Origin: Oscillospiraceae bacterium
GTDB taxonomy: Bacteria > Bacillota_A > Clostridia > Oscillospirales > Oscillospiraceae
NCBI GenBank assembly: GCA_017470325.1
Contig: JAFUES010000080.1
Span: forward strand, 1 to 8,805
DNA: 8,805 nt
Reading direction: 5' to 3'
The notes beneath the pieces are model-generated. The model was not told the DNA's origin. It saw only the letters and a list, made by a program, of their open reading frames with translations, and did no database searches. Made by a program: the position numbers and the translations under genes. Within the stretch, counting starts at the first letter, position 1. Every line of letters begins with the position of its first letter. Positions 1-7,005 of this stretch are shown here, in pieces.

Positions 1-1920
1 AAATCCGCCGCGCTGCGTTTTCTCCATGAGCGCTGCGAGGGATTGCTTTTCAACGTCCAGATCCAGGCTGAGGAGCAACGCACAGGCAAATACCAGGGGA
101 AGAGTCTCGTCCCGGGGCAGATCCCCTACAACATGGAGATGGACCTGAATCGGCTCTGCCTGGAAAAAGCGCTGGAGACCTTTATCGACTCCGGTGTGGC
201 AGAGGACGCCTACACGGTCTATTATTGCTATCTGGAGATGTTCCTGGGCCGTTACGGCAGGTCCAAGCGGATGGTGGAGCTTCTGTCGGAATATGAGGCC
301 AACGGCAGCTCCCTGCTGATGAAGCACCGGGACCACTATTCCCACTCGGTCTATGTGTTTGCTCTGGGCCTGGCTATCTATGAGACCAACGCCGCCTATC
401 GGGAGACCTTCCGCCGCTTCTACCGGCTGCCCGCCGGAGAGGAGCAGTCCCCGAAGGCCTGTGAGGCCGCCAATCTTTTTCTGGAATACTGGGGCCTGAC
501 CGCCCTGTTCCACGACATCGGCTACCCCTTCGAGCTGCCCTTTGAGCAGTTGATGAGCTATTTCGAGGTGGACAATCAGGAGCGCGGCAAGGGCAGTCTG
601 TATCTGGCCTACCACGATGTGGAGCCGCTGACCGCCCTGGACGAGGTTGGCAAGGTCCACTTTGAGACCCTGTACGGGCAGCACTTTGAGACCGTCGGTG
701 AACTGCTGGCCCACGATATCGCCAACGAGCTGGGCAAGGCCTACGGCTTCTCGGAGACCTATCTGCGCTCCGTGATCAACTGGAAACCGGTGGCGCCGGA
801 CCGCTTCGGGTATTTTATGGACCACGCCTTTTTCAGCGCCTCCCGTCTCTATCAGGAGCTGGTGGAGGAGTTGGGCGCCGAAAGTCTGACCCGTATGCAT
901 GTGGATGCGCTGTCGGCGATCCTTCTGCACAACAGCCTGTACAAGTTCTCCATCGCCTTTTACAAGGACGCCGAGAAGCGGAAAGCGCCGCTGCGCGCCG
1001 TGCTGCACCCGCTGGCCTGGTTGCTGATGCTCTGCGATGAGCTGCAGTGCTGGGACCGGACCGCCTACGGGCGCAACTCCCGCACGGAACTGCACCCCAT
1101 GGCTGCGGACTTCGATTTCAGCGGCGGCGCCATCACCGCCACCTACTACTACGACCAGGAGGAGCAGGAGAAGATCCACGCCTTCCAGGAGCAGTACCGG
1201 GATTGGGAAGCGGGCGGCGAAGAAGGCGATCCCCCACGGCTCAAGGCCTACAGCGACATGGCCGAAAAGGAGCAGCGCTTCACCGTCGATATCGAAAAGA
1301 TCGTAGACACCCGCAGCTGCCCCCTGCATATTGAGCCGGGGATCCGCCAGGCCAATCGCAGGAGCAAGCACACCTATCTCTCCGGCAGCAATTTCCTGCA
1401 CCTGTATGATTTCGCTGTGGCCCTGCATGGACGAAACATGCCGACGGAAACCACAGTAAAAGCGTTGGAGGACAAATTTGCGGGGCTGTCCCTGGAATAT
1501 CAGCTGTCCAATATCAACCGAGCCAAAAATTTCAGCCGCTATCTGAACGCCCTGGACTGCTTTTACACAGACCGGCCTGTGGACTTTCCCATGGTCACCG
1601 CCTTCACCCCGGAGCAGACGGCGATATTCGCCCCCATGGAGCATGAGCGTTGGGTCCGGGAGCACCAAGCCATGGGCTGGCGCCACAGCAATGCCTATTC
1701 CAAGCTGCCGCTGGTTGAGGATACGCCCGAGGCGCGCGCCGCCCTGCGGGAGCAGCTGCGCTGCCACGCGCTGACCATGGACGGTGAAGTCAGCGCCGAG
1801 GATATCCACGCCCACTACCTCACCTTATCGGAGGAGGATCAGGGTAAGGACTGGAAGCCCTTCACCAGCATGCTGAAGCTGCTGAAAAAGTTCGACGGCC
1901 TGCGGATCTATCATCTGTAA
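1..1920 (+). CDS. HD-domain phosphohydrolase-like protein with C-terminal RyR-like domain (5' end outside window)
   Basis: The reading frame is open from base 1, so the true start lies upstream; the TTG at base 43 is not a convincing start. Residues below count from base 43. An HD-type metal site is visible: H98 and H101 in a DHYSH stretch, the HD pair H157-D158 in FHDIGYPFE, H224-D225, D260-H261, H296 in LLHNS, and a closing D332 in LCDELQCWDR. This order of His and Asp residues is typical of HD phosphohydrolases, many of which act on nucleotides or cyclic nucleotides. Residues about 530-620 look like a prokaryotic RyR domain: HERW at 534-537, then GW at 545-546, and a tail rich in acidic and lysine residues. 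There is no signal peptide or membrane helix in the visible part, so it is probably cytoplasmic. It is the first visible operon gene, 14 bases before the TIR gene. The substrate is unknown; removing or limiting a nucleotide signal is inference. Confidence 0.82.
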   Translation, partial: KSAALRFLHERCEGLLFNVQIQAEEQRTGKYQGKSLVPGQIPYNMEMDLNRLCLEKALETFIDSGVAEDAYTVYYCYLEMFLGRYGRSKRMVELLSEYEANGSSLLMKHRDHYSHSVYVFALGLAIYETNAAYRETFRRFYRLPAGEEQSPKACEAANLFLEYWGLTALFHDIGYPFELPFEQLMSYFEVDNQERGKGSLYLAYHDVEPLTALDEVGKVHFETLYGQHFETVGELLAHDIANELGKAYGFSETYLRSVINWKPVAPDRFGYFMDHAFFSASRLYQELVEELGAESLTRMHVDALSAILLHNSLYKFSIAFYKDAEKRKAPLRAVLHPLAWLLMLCDELQCWDRTAYGRNSRTELHPMAADFDFSGGAITATYYYDQEEQEKIHAFQEQYRDWEAGGEEGDPPRLKAYSDMAEKEQRFTVDIEKIVDTRSCPLHIEPGIRQANRRSKHTYLSGSNFLHLYDFAVALHGRNMPTETTVKALEDKFAGLSLEYQLSNINRAKNFSRYLNALDCFYTDRPVDFPMVTAFTPEQTAIFAPMEHERWVREHQAMGWRHSNAYSKLPLVEDTPEARAALREQLRCHALTMDGEVSAEDIHAHYLTLSEEDQGKDWKPFTSMLKLLKKFDGLRIYHL

Positions 1921-1922
1921 TC

Positions 1923-1927
1923 AGGAA
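1923..1927 (+). promoter_or_regulatory. Ribosome binding site of the first TIR-like gene
   Basis: AGGAA lies 7 bases before the ATG at 1935 and sets that start. It sits in the 14-base gap after the preceding stop codon, leaving no room for a separate promoter. Confidence 0.6.
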
Positions 1928-1934
1928 CATCACC

Positions 1935-2762
1935 ATGAAAGACTGGATGAAACGCTATCCCCCCTACGAGGGGGAGGAGCCCTATCTGTATCTTGCCTTT
2001 GCCCAGGCGGACAGCGCCGGGGCCTGGAAGATCCTGCGTCCGCTGCTGGAGCGCGGCTGCCGGGTCTGGTACAGCAGCGGCCCGGCGGGCAGTGCCTCGG
2101 AGCTGCTGCGCCGTCAGAGTCGCTCCGGCGGGGCAGAGCTGACGCTGATTTATCTGACGGACGCAGCCTGCGCCGACAAGGACGTCAAGAGCAACATCCT
2201 CGTCAACCAGAAATATGACCGGAAGCTCCTGTGCCTGGACCCCGACGGCCAGGACCGGCGGCTCTCCATGGGTCTGCGGGAGGACATCCCCCACATCCCC
2301 CTGTACAAACTCCAAAGCGCCGGGGCCCTGGAGGACGCCGTGATCCACGCGGACGGCTTCTCCCAGGAGATCCTGGGCCAGCCCATGCAGATCCGGGACA
2401 AGGACCTTTTCGGAAAGCTGACCCAAATCTTCTCCCTGCTGGCAGCCGTGCTGCTTCTGGTCTCCTTCCTGGGCTTTCGCTATCTGGGCTGGTTCCGGGG
2501 CGCTCCCCAGGACGAGCTGCAGTTCCATGACCCGGTGATCCGCTCCGCCCTGCGTCAGGCCGCAGGCGGAGACGCTATCACCGAAGAGCTGGCGGAGGCG
2601 CTCCGTATCCTGGAGCTGGACGCCCTGCCGGAGAGCTGGGATGAGCTGTCCCAACTGCCCGCGCTGGAGCGGATCCGTCTGCCCCAACAGGTGCTGCAGG
2701 AGGCGGTGTCCCTGCCCGATGGGGAATACACCATCGAGCTGAGCGGGGGTGAGGGTGCATGA
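1935..2762 (+). CDS. Degenerate TIR-like membrane protein with short LRR cap (probable pseudo-TIR)
   Basis: This 275-residue protein looks like a diverged paralogue of the next gene. Both begin with a PYEG..P segment (residues 10-16 here), then the first TIR strand (YLYLAFAQADS), a second strand with RVWY (43-46), and a strand ending LIYLTD (71-76). Aligned by eye on the SDRA/TDAA segment, the position of the neighbour's catalytic Glu is Asn87, and the FVSYAH motif has become LAFAQA. NADase activity is therefore unlikely. One membrane helix spans about 165-187 (IFSLLAAVLLLVSFLGF). The remaining 85 residues carry a helix like that before the neighbour's LRR (VIRSALRQAAGG) and one or two LRR-like turns (LPALERIRL). 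The stop overlaps the next start by 4 bases (ATGA), so the two proteins are probably made in equal amounts. A structural partner or scaffold for the active TIR protein is inferred. Confidence 0.8.
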   Translation: MKDWMKRYPPYEGEEPYLYLAFAQADSAGAWKILRPLLERGCRVWYSSGPAGSASELLRRQSRSGGAELTLIYLTDAACADKDVKSNILVNQKYDRKLLCLDPDGQDRRLSMGLREDIPHIPLYKLQSAGALEDAVIHADGFSQEILGQPMQIRDKDLFGKLTQIFSLLAAVLLLVSFLGFRYLGWFRGAPQDELQFHDPVIRSALRQAAGGDAITEELAEALRILELDALPESWDELSQLPALERIRLPQQVLQEAVSLPDGEYTIELSGGEGA

Positions 2763-3919
2763 GCAGCTTCTTCAAGCCCTATGAGGGCGCCCGCCCCTTT
2801 TTCTTTGTCAGTTACGCCCACAAGCAGTCCGATGCGGTGGTGGACACCATCCGCATCCTGCATGACAAGGGCTGGCGGCTGTGGTATGATGAGGGCATCC
2901 CCGCCGGCAGCGACTGGCCCGCAAACATCGCCCAGCATATGCAGAGCTGTGAGCGGGTACTGTTCTTCCTGTCGGACCGGGCCATGGAGTCGCCCAACTG
3001 CTTCAGCGAGATGCGCACCGCCGTACGCCAGAACAAGCCCATCCTGGTGATCCGTCTGGAGGACGTACCCCTCCGGGAGGAATGGCATGAGCTGCTGGAC
3101 GGTACGCCTGAGATCCCCCTGCTGGACACGCCGGCGGAGCGGGCCGAGGCGATCCTGCGCTCCGGCTTTCTCCCCCGCCGCTTCCACCATAAATGGACGG
3201 AGAAAATCTCCTGGCGGGCACTGGGCTTTGCCGCCTCCCTGCTGTTCTTTCTGGCGGCGGCGGGCGTGCTGGGCGCGCTGGCCAGCGGCCGCTGGGATCC
3301 CCTGCCCCGGCGGGAGCTCCCGGTCGAGGCCGCGGAACCGACTCCCATCCCCACCCCGGCGCTGACAGTGGAGCTGGGCGGGGCGGAGCGATTCTTCGCC
3401 GTCAGCTTCCCCGACAGCCAGCAGGAGCGAGCCATCCGCAGGGCGCTGGACACGCCCGGCGGCGAGCTTTACCGCTGGCAGCTGGCAGAGGTCCGGGAAT
3501 TGTACTTCTGCGGGAACATGGTCACGGACAGTCTGGATAACGTGGCCTTCACCGCCGACGGCGTCTGCCGGGTCAACGGCGCGCCGGTCATCCAGGGGCA
3601 GGTCTCGGACCTGAGCCTGCTGGAAAGCGCGGTGGGCCTGGAGCGGCTGGACCTGATCTGTCAGCCCCTGGGAGACCTCTCCGCCCTGAGCGGACATACG
3701 CTGCTGCGGGAGCTGAGTCTCGCGGGCAGCAGCGTGGGAACCGTCAACGATCTGCAGGAGCTGCCCAGTTTGGAGATCCTGCATTTGGAACATACGCAAA
3801 TTCAAGATCTGAGACCCCTGGAAGCCCTGCCCGGCTTGAAGACTGTGACGGTCAGCCGGGAGATGCTTCCGCTGCGCTGGAATGACAGCGCGTCCTTTGT
3901 CGTAGTCCTGGTGAACTGA
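2759..3919 (+). CDS. TIR-domain membrane protein with short LRR ectodomain (putative active NADase/cyclase)
   Basis: Residues about 10-135 form a recognisable TIR domain: FFFVSYAHKQSD (14-25), LHDKGWRLWYDEGIPAGSDW (34-53), VLFFLSDRAMESPNC (67-81) and E84 in CFSEM, where TIR enzymes place their catalytic glutamate. In bacterial defence, intact TIR domains cleave NAD+ or make ADP-ribose-derived cyclic signals; that activity here is inferred from the family. A membrane helix lies at about 154-175, preceded by basic residues (RRFHHKW), so the TIR domain should be cytoplasmic. A Pro/Thr-rich linker (about 190-200) leads to an LRR capping segment and about four repeats (GLERLDL, LLRELSL, SLEILHL, GLKTVTV, with DLS or DLRPL turns). 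There is no signal peptide, and the helix would act as the anchor. The start is fixed by the ATGA overlap with the preceding stop; only weak GAGGG lies upstream, so translation is probably coupled. Confidence 0.9.
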   Translation: MSSFFKPYEGARPFFFVSYAHKQSDAVVDTIRILHDKGWRLWYDEGIPAGSDWPANIAQHMQSCERVLFFLSDRAMESPNCFSEMRTAVRQNKPILVIRLEDVPLREEWHELLDGTPEIPLLDTPAERAEAILRSGFLPRRFHHKWTEKISWRALGFAASLLFFLAAAGVLGALASGRWDPLPRRELPVEAAEPTPIPTPALTVELGGAERFFAVSFPDSQQERAIRRALDTPGGELYRWQLAEVRELYFCGNMVTDSLDNVAFTADGVCRVNGAPVIQGQVSDLSLLESAVGLERLDLICQPLGDLSALSGHTLLRELSLAGSSVGTVNDLQELPSLEILHLEHTQIQDLRPLEALPGLKTVTVSREMLPLRWNDSASFVVVLVN

Positions 3920-3930
3920 GACATCCCGCA

Positions 3931-3936
3931 GGGAGG
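3931..3936 (+). promoter_or_regulatory. Ribosome binding site of the long LRR gene
   Basis: GGGAGG is 8 bases before the ATG at 3945, in the 25-base gap after the preceding stop. It is the strongest Shine-Dalgarno match in the operon and supports this start over later in-frame ATGs. Confidence 0.75.
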
Positions 3937-3944
3937 GCCGTGTC

Positions 3945-6900
3945 ATGAGCAATCACAAATTGCGCGTACTGTTTACGGAGTCGGATCGGGCGCTGCTGGC
4001 CCCGGTCCGGGAGGCCCTGCAGGCAAAGGGCCTGCGGGTATCGGAGGCTACGGGCAGCCCCGGAGCAGACGACATCGTGCTGGTGGGTCTGTCGGAGCAC
4101 TTCTACGCCGACGAGGCCGCCGTGGAGCGGCTGCTGGGCCTGCTGGGCGCGGGCACGGAAAACGTGCTGCCCCTGCAGCTGGATGAAGCGGAAATGCCGG
4201 GCGCCATCAAAAACGCCCTGTATGCCCGCAACATCATCCCCGCCGCCCAGCGGGATGCGGCCTTGGTGGCGGAGCGGATCCTCGCCGCCCTGCCCCAAAA
4301 GAAAAGCCGCCTGCCCCTGGTCCTCAGCGTGGCGGGCGTGCTGCTGCTTGCGGTGGTTGGCCTGCTGATCTGGCGGGGCAGCCGCGCCGGTGGAGAGGCG
4401 GCACCGGTCATGGGTGACGAGCCCATCGTTCTCCCGGCGGGTTTGACGCTGGAGGAGTTGGAAGACATCGGCTCGGTAGCCATCGTAGGCGACCGCTTTT
4501 TCTATTACACCTATACCGAATTCAATAACGAGATCAGACCCGGTTGGCCGGGAAAGGATGAGTTTTCCTATGACACCTGGGAGGGCAGCCCTCATTGGTA
4601 CGACCGGGAGGACGGCCATGAGTACCGGCTGACGCAATACGAGGACCTGCGCTTTCTGGGCCTGATGCGCGCCCTCAAGCGTCTGGACCTGGTGCTGGTG
4701 GACACGGACGCGGCGCTGCTGCCGGATTTGAGCGGCTTGACCGTATTGGAAGACGTGTATCTTTCCGACTGCAGCATCAGCGACCTGGAATGGCTGCGGG
4801 GCGCGCGGATCATGAACTATGAACAGCACCGCTGCCCGATCACAGACTATAGCCCGCTGACGGACTGCACGCGGCTGGAAAGGGTCAATCTGGATCTATA
4901 TGGCGGTGAAGCTGCGGATCTGTCCGGCTTCTGTCCCCCGGCACTGGCCTGGCTCACACTGGAAAATGCCGGCGGTCTGGCTGGCGGCGGGATCGCTTCT
5001 CTTGGGGACTGCGAAAAACTGATCGAGGTCTCCTTGAGCTACATGCCGGTACAGGATCTGTCTTTTCTGGATGGCTGCCGCCATCTCAAACGCCTGTACC
5101 TGGATAATCTGGACAGGCTGCGGGATGTTTCGGTGCTGCAAAGCCAGGGAGAATTGACGCAGCTGCAGATCGAATACTGTGATCGCTTGACCGACTATGC
5201 CCCCATTGCAGGCTGCGAGAGCCTGATCAGCATCATGATCCACTGCGACGGGAATCCCACCGCATTGCGGGATGCCTCTTTCCTGCGCGGCTTATCGAAT
5301 TTAAACGACATTCATCTTTACAGCTGCAGCCTGTATAACCTGGATTTTCTGGAGAGCTTCGCCGACCGGCGAGATCTGAAGCTGGGCTTTGCCGGGGATA
5401 TCGGAGACTATTCCGGTCTGGCCGCCGTTCCCCATTATGCGTATCTGCATGTCAACCCCGCCAACGGCAATTATGCCGCCGTAGAGCCCTATCTGGAAAA
5501 CTGCGTCATTGACGAGCTGATGCTCTATGAATGCCGGGATGTGGATCTGGCCGCCCTGCCCCAGGTCAACAAAACGCTGAGTCTGGTACGTGGAAACCTG
5601 GTCGACCTGACTGGCCTTCCGGCACTGAGCATCGATCGCCTGCAGCTGGATCAGCAACAGCATTTGACCAGCCTGGCCGGGATCGAAAACCTGACCCGAC
5701 TGGGGCGCAATGGCGCGGGCACATTGGAGATCTGGGACTGTGTGCGTCTGACGGATTGGAGCACCATCGAAGAGATGAGCTTCGACGAGCTGTCGCTGAC
5801 AGGTCAATATACGCTGCCCGCTTTTGATTCACTGCATTTCCATACCCTCAGATTGGAAAGCATCGTCGATCTGGAAGATCTTCATTTCCTGGACGCACTG
5901 GACGCGGGGCGCAGCTACAGAGAACTGCAGCTGGTCGGACTGGATCAGCTCCGTGACCTCTCCCCGCTGTGGCCGCTGCAGATCAACCACCTCACCGTTC
6001 CACCGCAGCTGGCGGAGCAGGCCCAGGAGCTGGTGGATGCGGGCTACATCTTCGATTATCGCGTGGAATACCCCGACAGCGGCTGGCAGGCCGACGACAG
6101 TCCTGTGGAGCTGCTGAGTCTGGATGAACTCAACACCCTGCCCAAGGCCCTGCTCAAGCGCGTGGAGTGCGTCTGTATCGCAGGCGATCAGTTGGTGGAT
6201 CTCGACCGCTATGAGATCTGGGACGACTGGGAGCATCAGATCACGGACGGCAGGCCGGGCGTGCTTCTCTATGACCGGCAGACCGACGAGGAGATCCCGG
6301 TCGGCACCGGCAGCATTGAGGATCTGAGCCTTTTTGAGAACCTGACCGGTCTGCGGGATCTGACTCTGGCCGCCCAGCCCCTGCGTTCTCTGGACGGCGT
6401 CCAGGCCCTTTCACAGCTGGAATGGCTGAAGGTCGATCACTGCTATGGGCTGGCCGACGCCTCCGCCGCCTTCGCCCTGCAGGATCTGCAGGGGCTGGAA
6501 CTGCGCTACACCGGGATCTCGTCGATCCAGGGCGTACAGAATCTGGCGCTGCTTCGCCAGCTGAATGTGAGCAGCACGGCGATCAGTGACCTCTCCCCGC
6601 TGGCAGGCTGCGACTTCTCTGCCGCCTATGAAGAAAACGGAATCTGGCTGGGCCTGGGCGACACCCGGATCGAGGACTTCTCTCCCCTCGCTGCCATCCG
6701 GCGGATCGACACCCTGGACGTGAACGGTTATGACTCTGCCCAGTGGCAGGACGTGGTCACAGATGCGGAGATCAGTCTCATCTTCTGCCGCATCGACGGC
6801 GATGATGCCCTGACCGCGCTGGTGCAGCAGCACCCGGAGCTGCAGGAGCTGCACTTTGCCTACAGCGACCAGGTGACGGACCTGACGCCGCTGCTGTCTC

Positions 6901-7001
6901 TGGAAAACCTGCGAACCATCAAGATCTCCCATAGCATGGAGCAGGCCCTCCACAGTCTGGACGGGCAGCCCTATGACTTTGAGATCGAAATAGAAGGATA
7001 G
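3945..7001 (+). CDS. Large membrane-anchored leucine-rich-repeat protein with vestigial TIR-like N-terminus
   Basis: The 1018-residue product follows the plan of its two upstream neighbours on a larger scale. Residues 5-115 look like a remnant TIR-type fold (LRVLFTESD, a helix to residue 28, then DDIVLVGLSEHF at 42-53). They lack the SYAH-like start and the WYDEG..AG segment. A Glu at 61 falls near the catalytic position but one residue out of register by eye. A membrane helix spans about 123-143 after a QKKSR basic cluster, so the short domain should be inside and the repeats outside. A first LRR array runs about 240-690 (roughly 19 repeats of 20-26 residues, many with L..L.L and DLS or D.SPL). 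A second, of about 8 repeats, runs 790-1010 after another cap-like module. It is probably the ligand-sensing or adaptor subunit. The ligand is unknown and no cell-wall sorting motif is seen. Confidence 0.85.
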   Translation: MSNHKLRVLFTESDRALLAPVREALQAKGLRVSEATGSPGADDIVLVGLSEHFYADEAAVERLLGLLGAGTENVLPLQLDEAEMPGAIKNALYARNIIPAAQRDAALVAERILAALPQKKSRLPLVLSVAGVLLLAVVGLLIWRGSRAGGEAAPVMGDEPIVLPAGLTLEELEDIGSVAIVGDRFFYYTYTEFNNEIRPGWPGKDEFSYDTWEGSPHWYDREDGHEYRLTQYEDLRFLGLMRALKRLDLVLVDTDAALLPDLSGLTVLEDVYLSDCSISDLEWLRGARIMNYEQHRCPITDYSPLTDCTRLERVNLDLYGGEAADLSGFCPPALAWLTLENAGGLAGGGIASLGDCEKLIEVSLSYMPVQDLSFLDGCRHLKRLYLDNLDRLRDVSVLQSQGELTQLQIEYCDRLTDYAPIAGCESLISIMIHCDGNPTALRDASFLRGLSNLNDIHLYSCSLYNLDFLESFADRRDLKLGFAGDIGDYSGLAAVPHYAYLHVNPANGNYAAVEPYLENCVIDELMLYECRDVDLAALPQVNKTLSLVRGNLVDLTGLPALSIDRLQLDQQQHLTSLAGIENLTRLGRNGAGTLEIWDCVRLTDWSTIEEMSFDELSLTGQYTLPAFDSLHFHTLRLESIVDLEDLHFLDALDAGRSYRELQLVGLDQLRDLSPLWPLQINHLTVPPQLAEQAQELVDAGYIFDYRVEYPDSGWQADDSPVELLSLDELNTLPKALLKRVECVCIAGDQLVDLDRYEIWDDWEHQITDGRPGVLLYDRQTDEEIPVGTGSIEDLSLFENLTGLRDLTLAAQPLRSLDGVQALSQLEWLKVDHCYGLADASAAFALQDLQGLELRYTGISSIQGVQNLALLRQLNVSSTAISDLSPLAGCDFSAAYEENGIWLGLGDTRIEDFSPLAAIRRIDTLDVNGYDSAQWQDVVTDAEISLIFCRIDGDDALTALVQQHPELQELHFAYSDQVTDLTPLLSLENLRTIKISHSMEQALHSLDGQPYDFEIEIEG
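4662..6014 (+). repeat. Leucine-rich repeat array A (about 19 units)
   Basis: Protein-level repeats in the 1018-residue gene, residues about 240-690. Typical units read LTVLEDVYLSDCSISDLEWL, CEKLIEVSLSYMPVQDLSFL and CRHLKRLYLDNLDRLRDVSVL. The unit is irregular, and several repeats start with Cys (C..L). The count is by eye and could be off by two or three. It is preceded by a capping segment at residues 163-240. Confidence 0.75.
6312..6974 (+). repeat. Leucine-rich repeat array B (about 8 units)
   Basis: A second solenoid in the same gene, residues about 790-1010, with units such as LTGLRDLTLAAQPLRSLDGV, LALLRQLNVSSTAISDLSPL and HPELQELHFAYSDQVTDLTPL. A cap-like module (about 720-790) resembling the one before array A separates the arrays. 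A 17-base exact match coding for the DLSPL turn occurs in both arrays, at 5953-5969 and 6586-6602, which may mark internal duplication. Confidence 0.7.
6992..6998 (+). promoter_or_regulatory. Ribosome binding site of the SLOG gene, inside the preceding coding end
   Basis: AGAAGGA lies 7 bases before the ATG at 7006 and overlaps the last codons of the LRR gene. With only 4 bases between stop and start, translation of the two genes is probably coupled. Confidence 0.7.
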
Positions 7002-7005
7002 AAAC

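Noticed and set aside
43..45. TTG as the start of the HD-RyR gene
   Set aside because: The frame stays open to the window edge, and the bases before it read as ordinary coding sequence with no convincing ribosome binding site, so the gene most likely begins upstream.
2555..3952. A 465-codon open frame on the minus strand across the two TIR genes
   Set aside because: It is antisense to well-supported domains. Its product is low-complexity, rich in Gln, Arg and Ala with no recognisable fold, as expected opposite GC-rich codons.
3945..7001. The giant LRR protein as a secreted, internalin-like cell-wall protein
   Set aside because: It has no signal peptide, the hydrophobic helix is at 123-143 rather than the N-terminus, and there is no LPXTG-type sorting motif. 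A membrane-anchored partner of the TIR proteins fits better.
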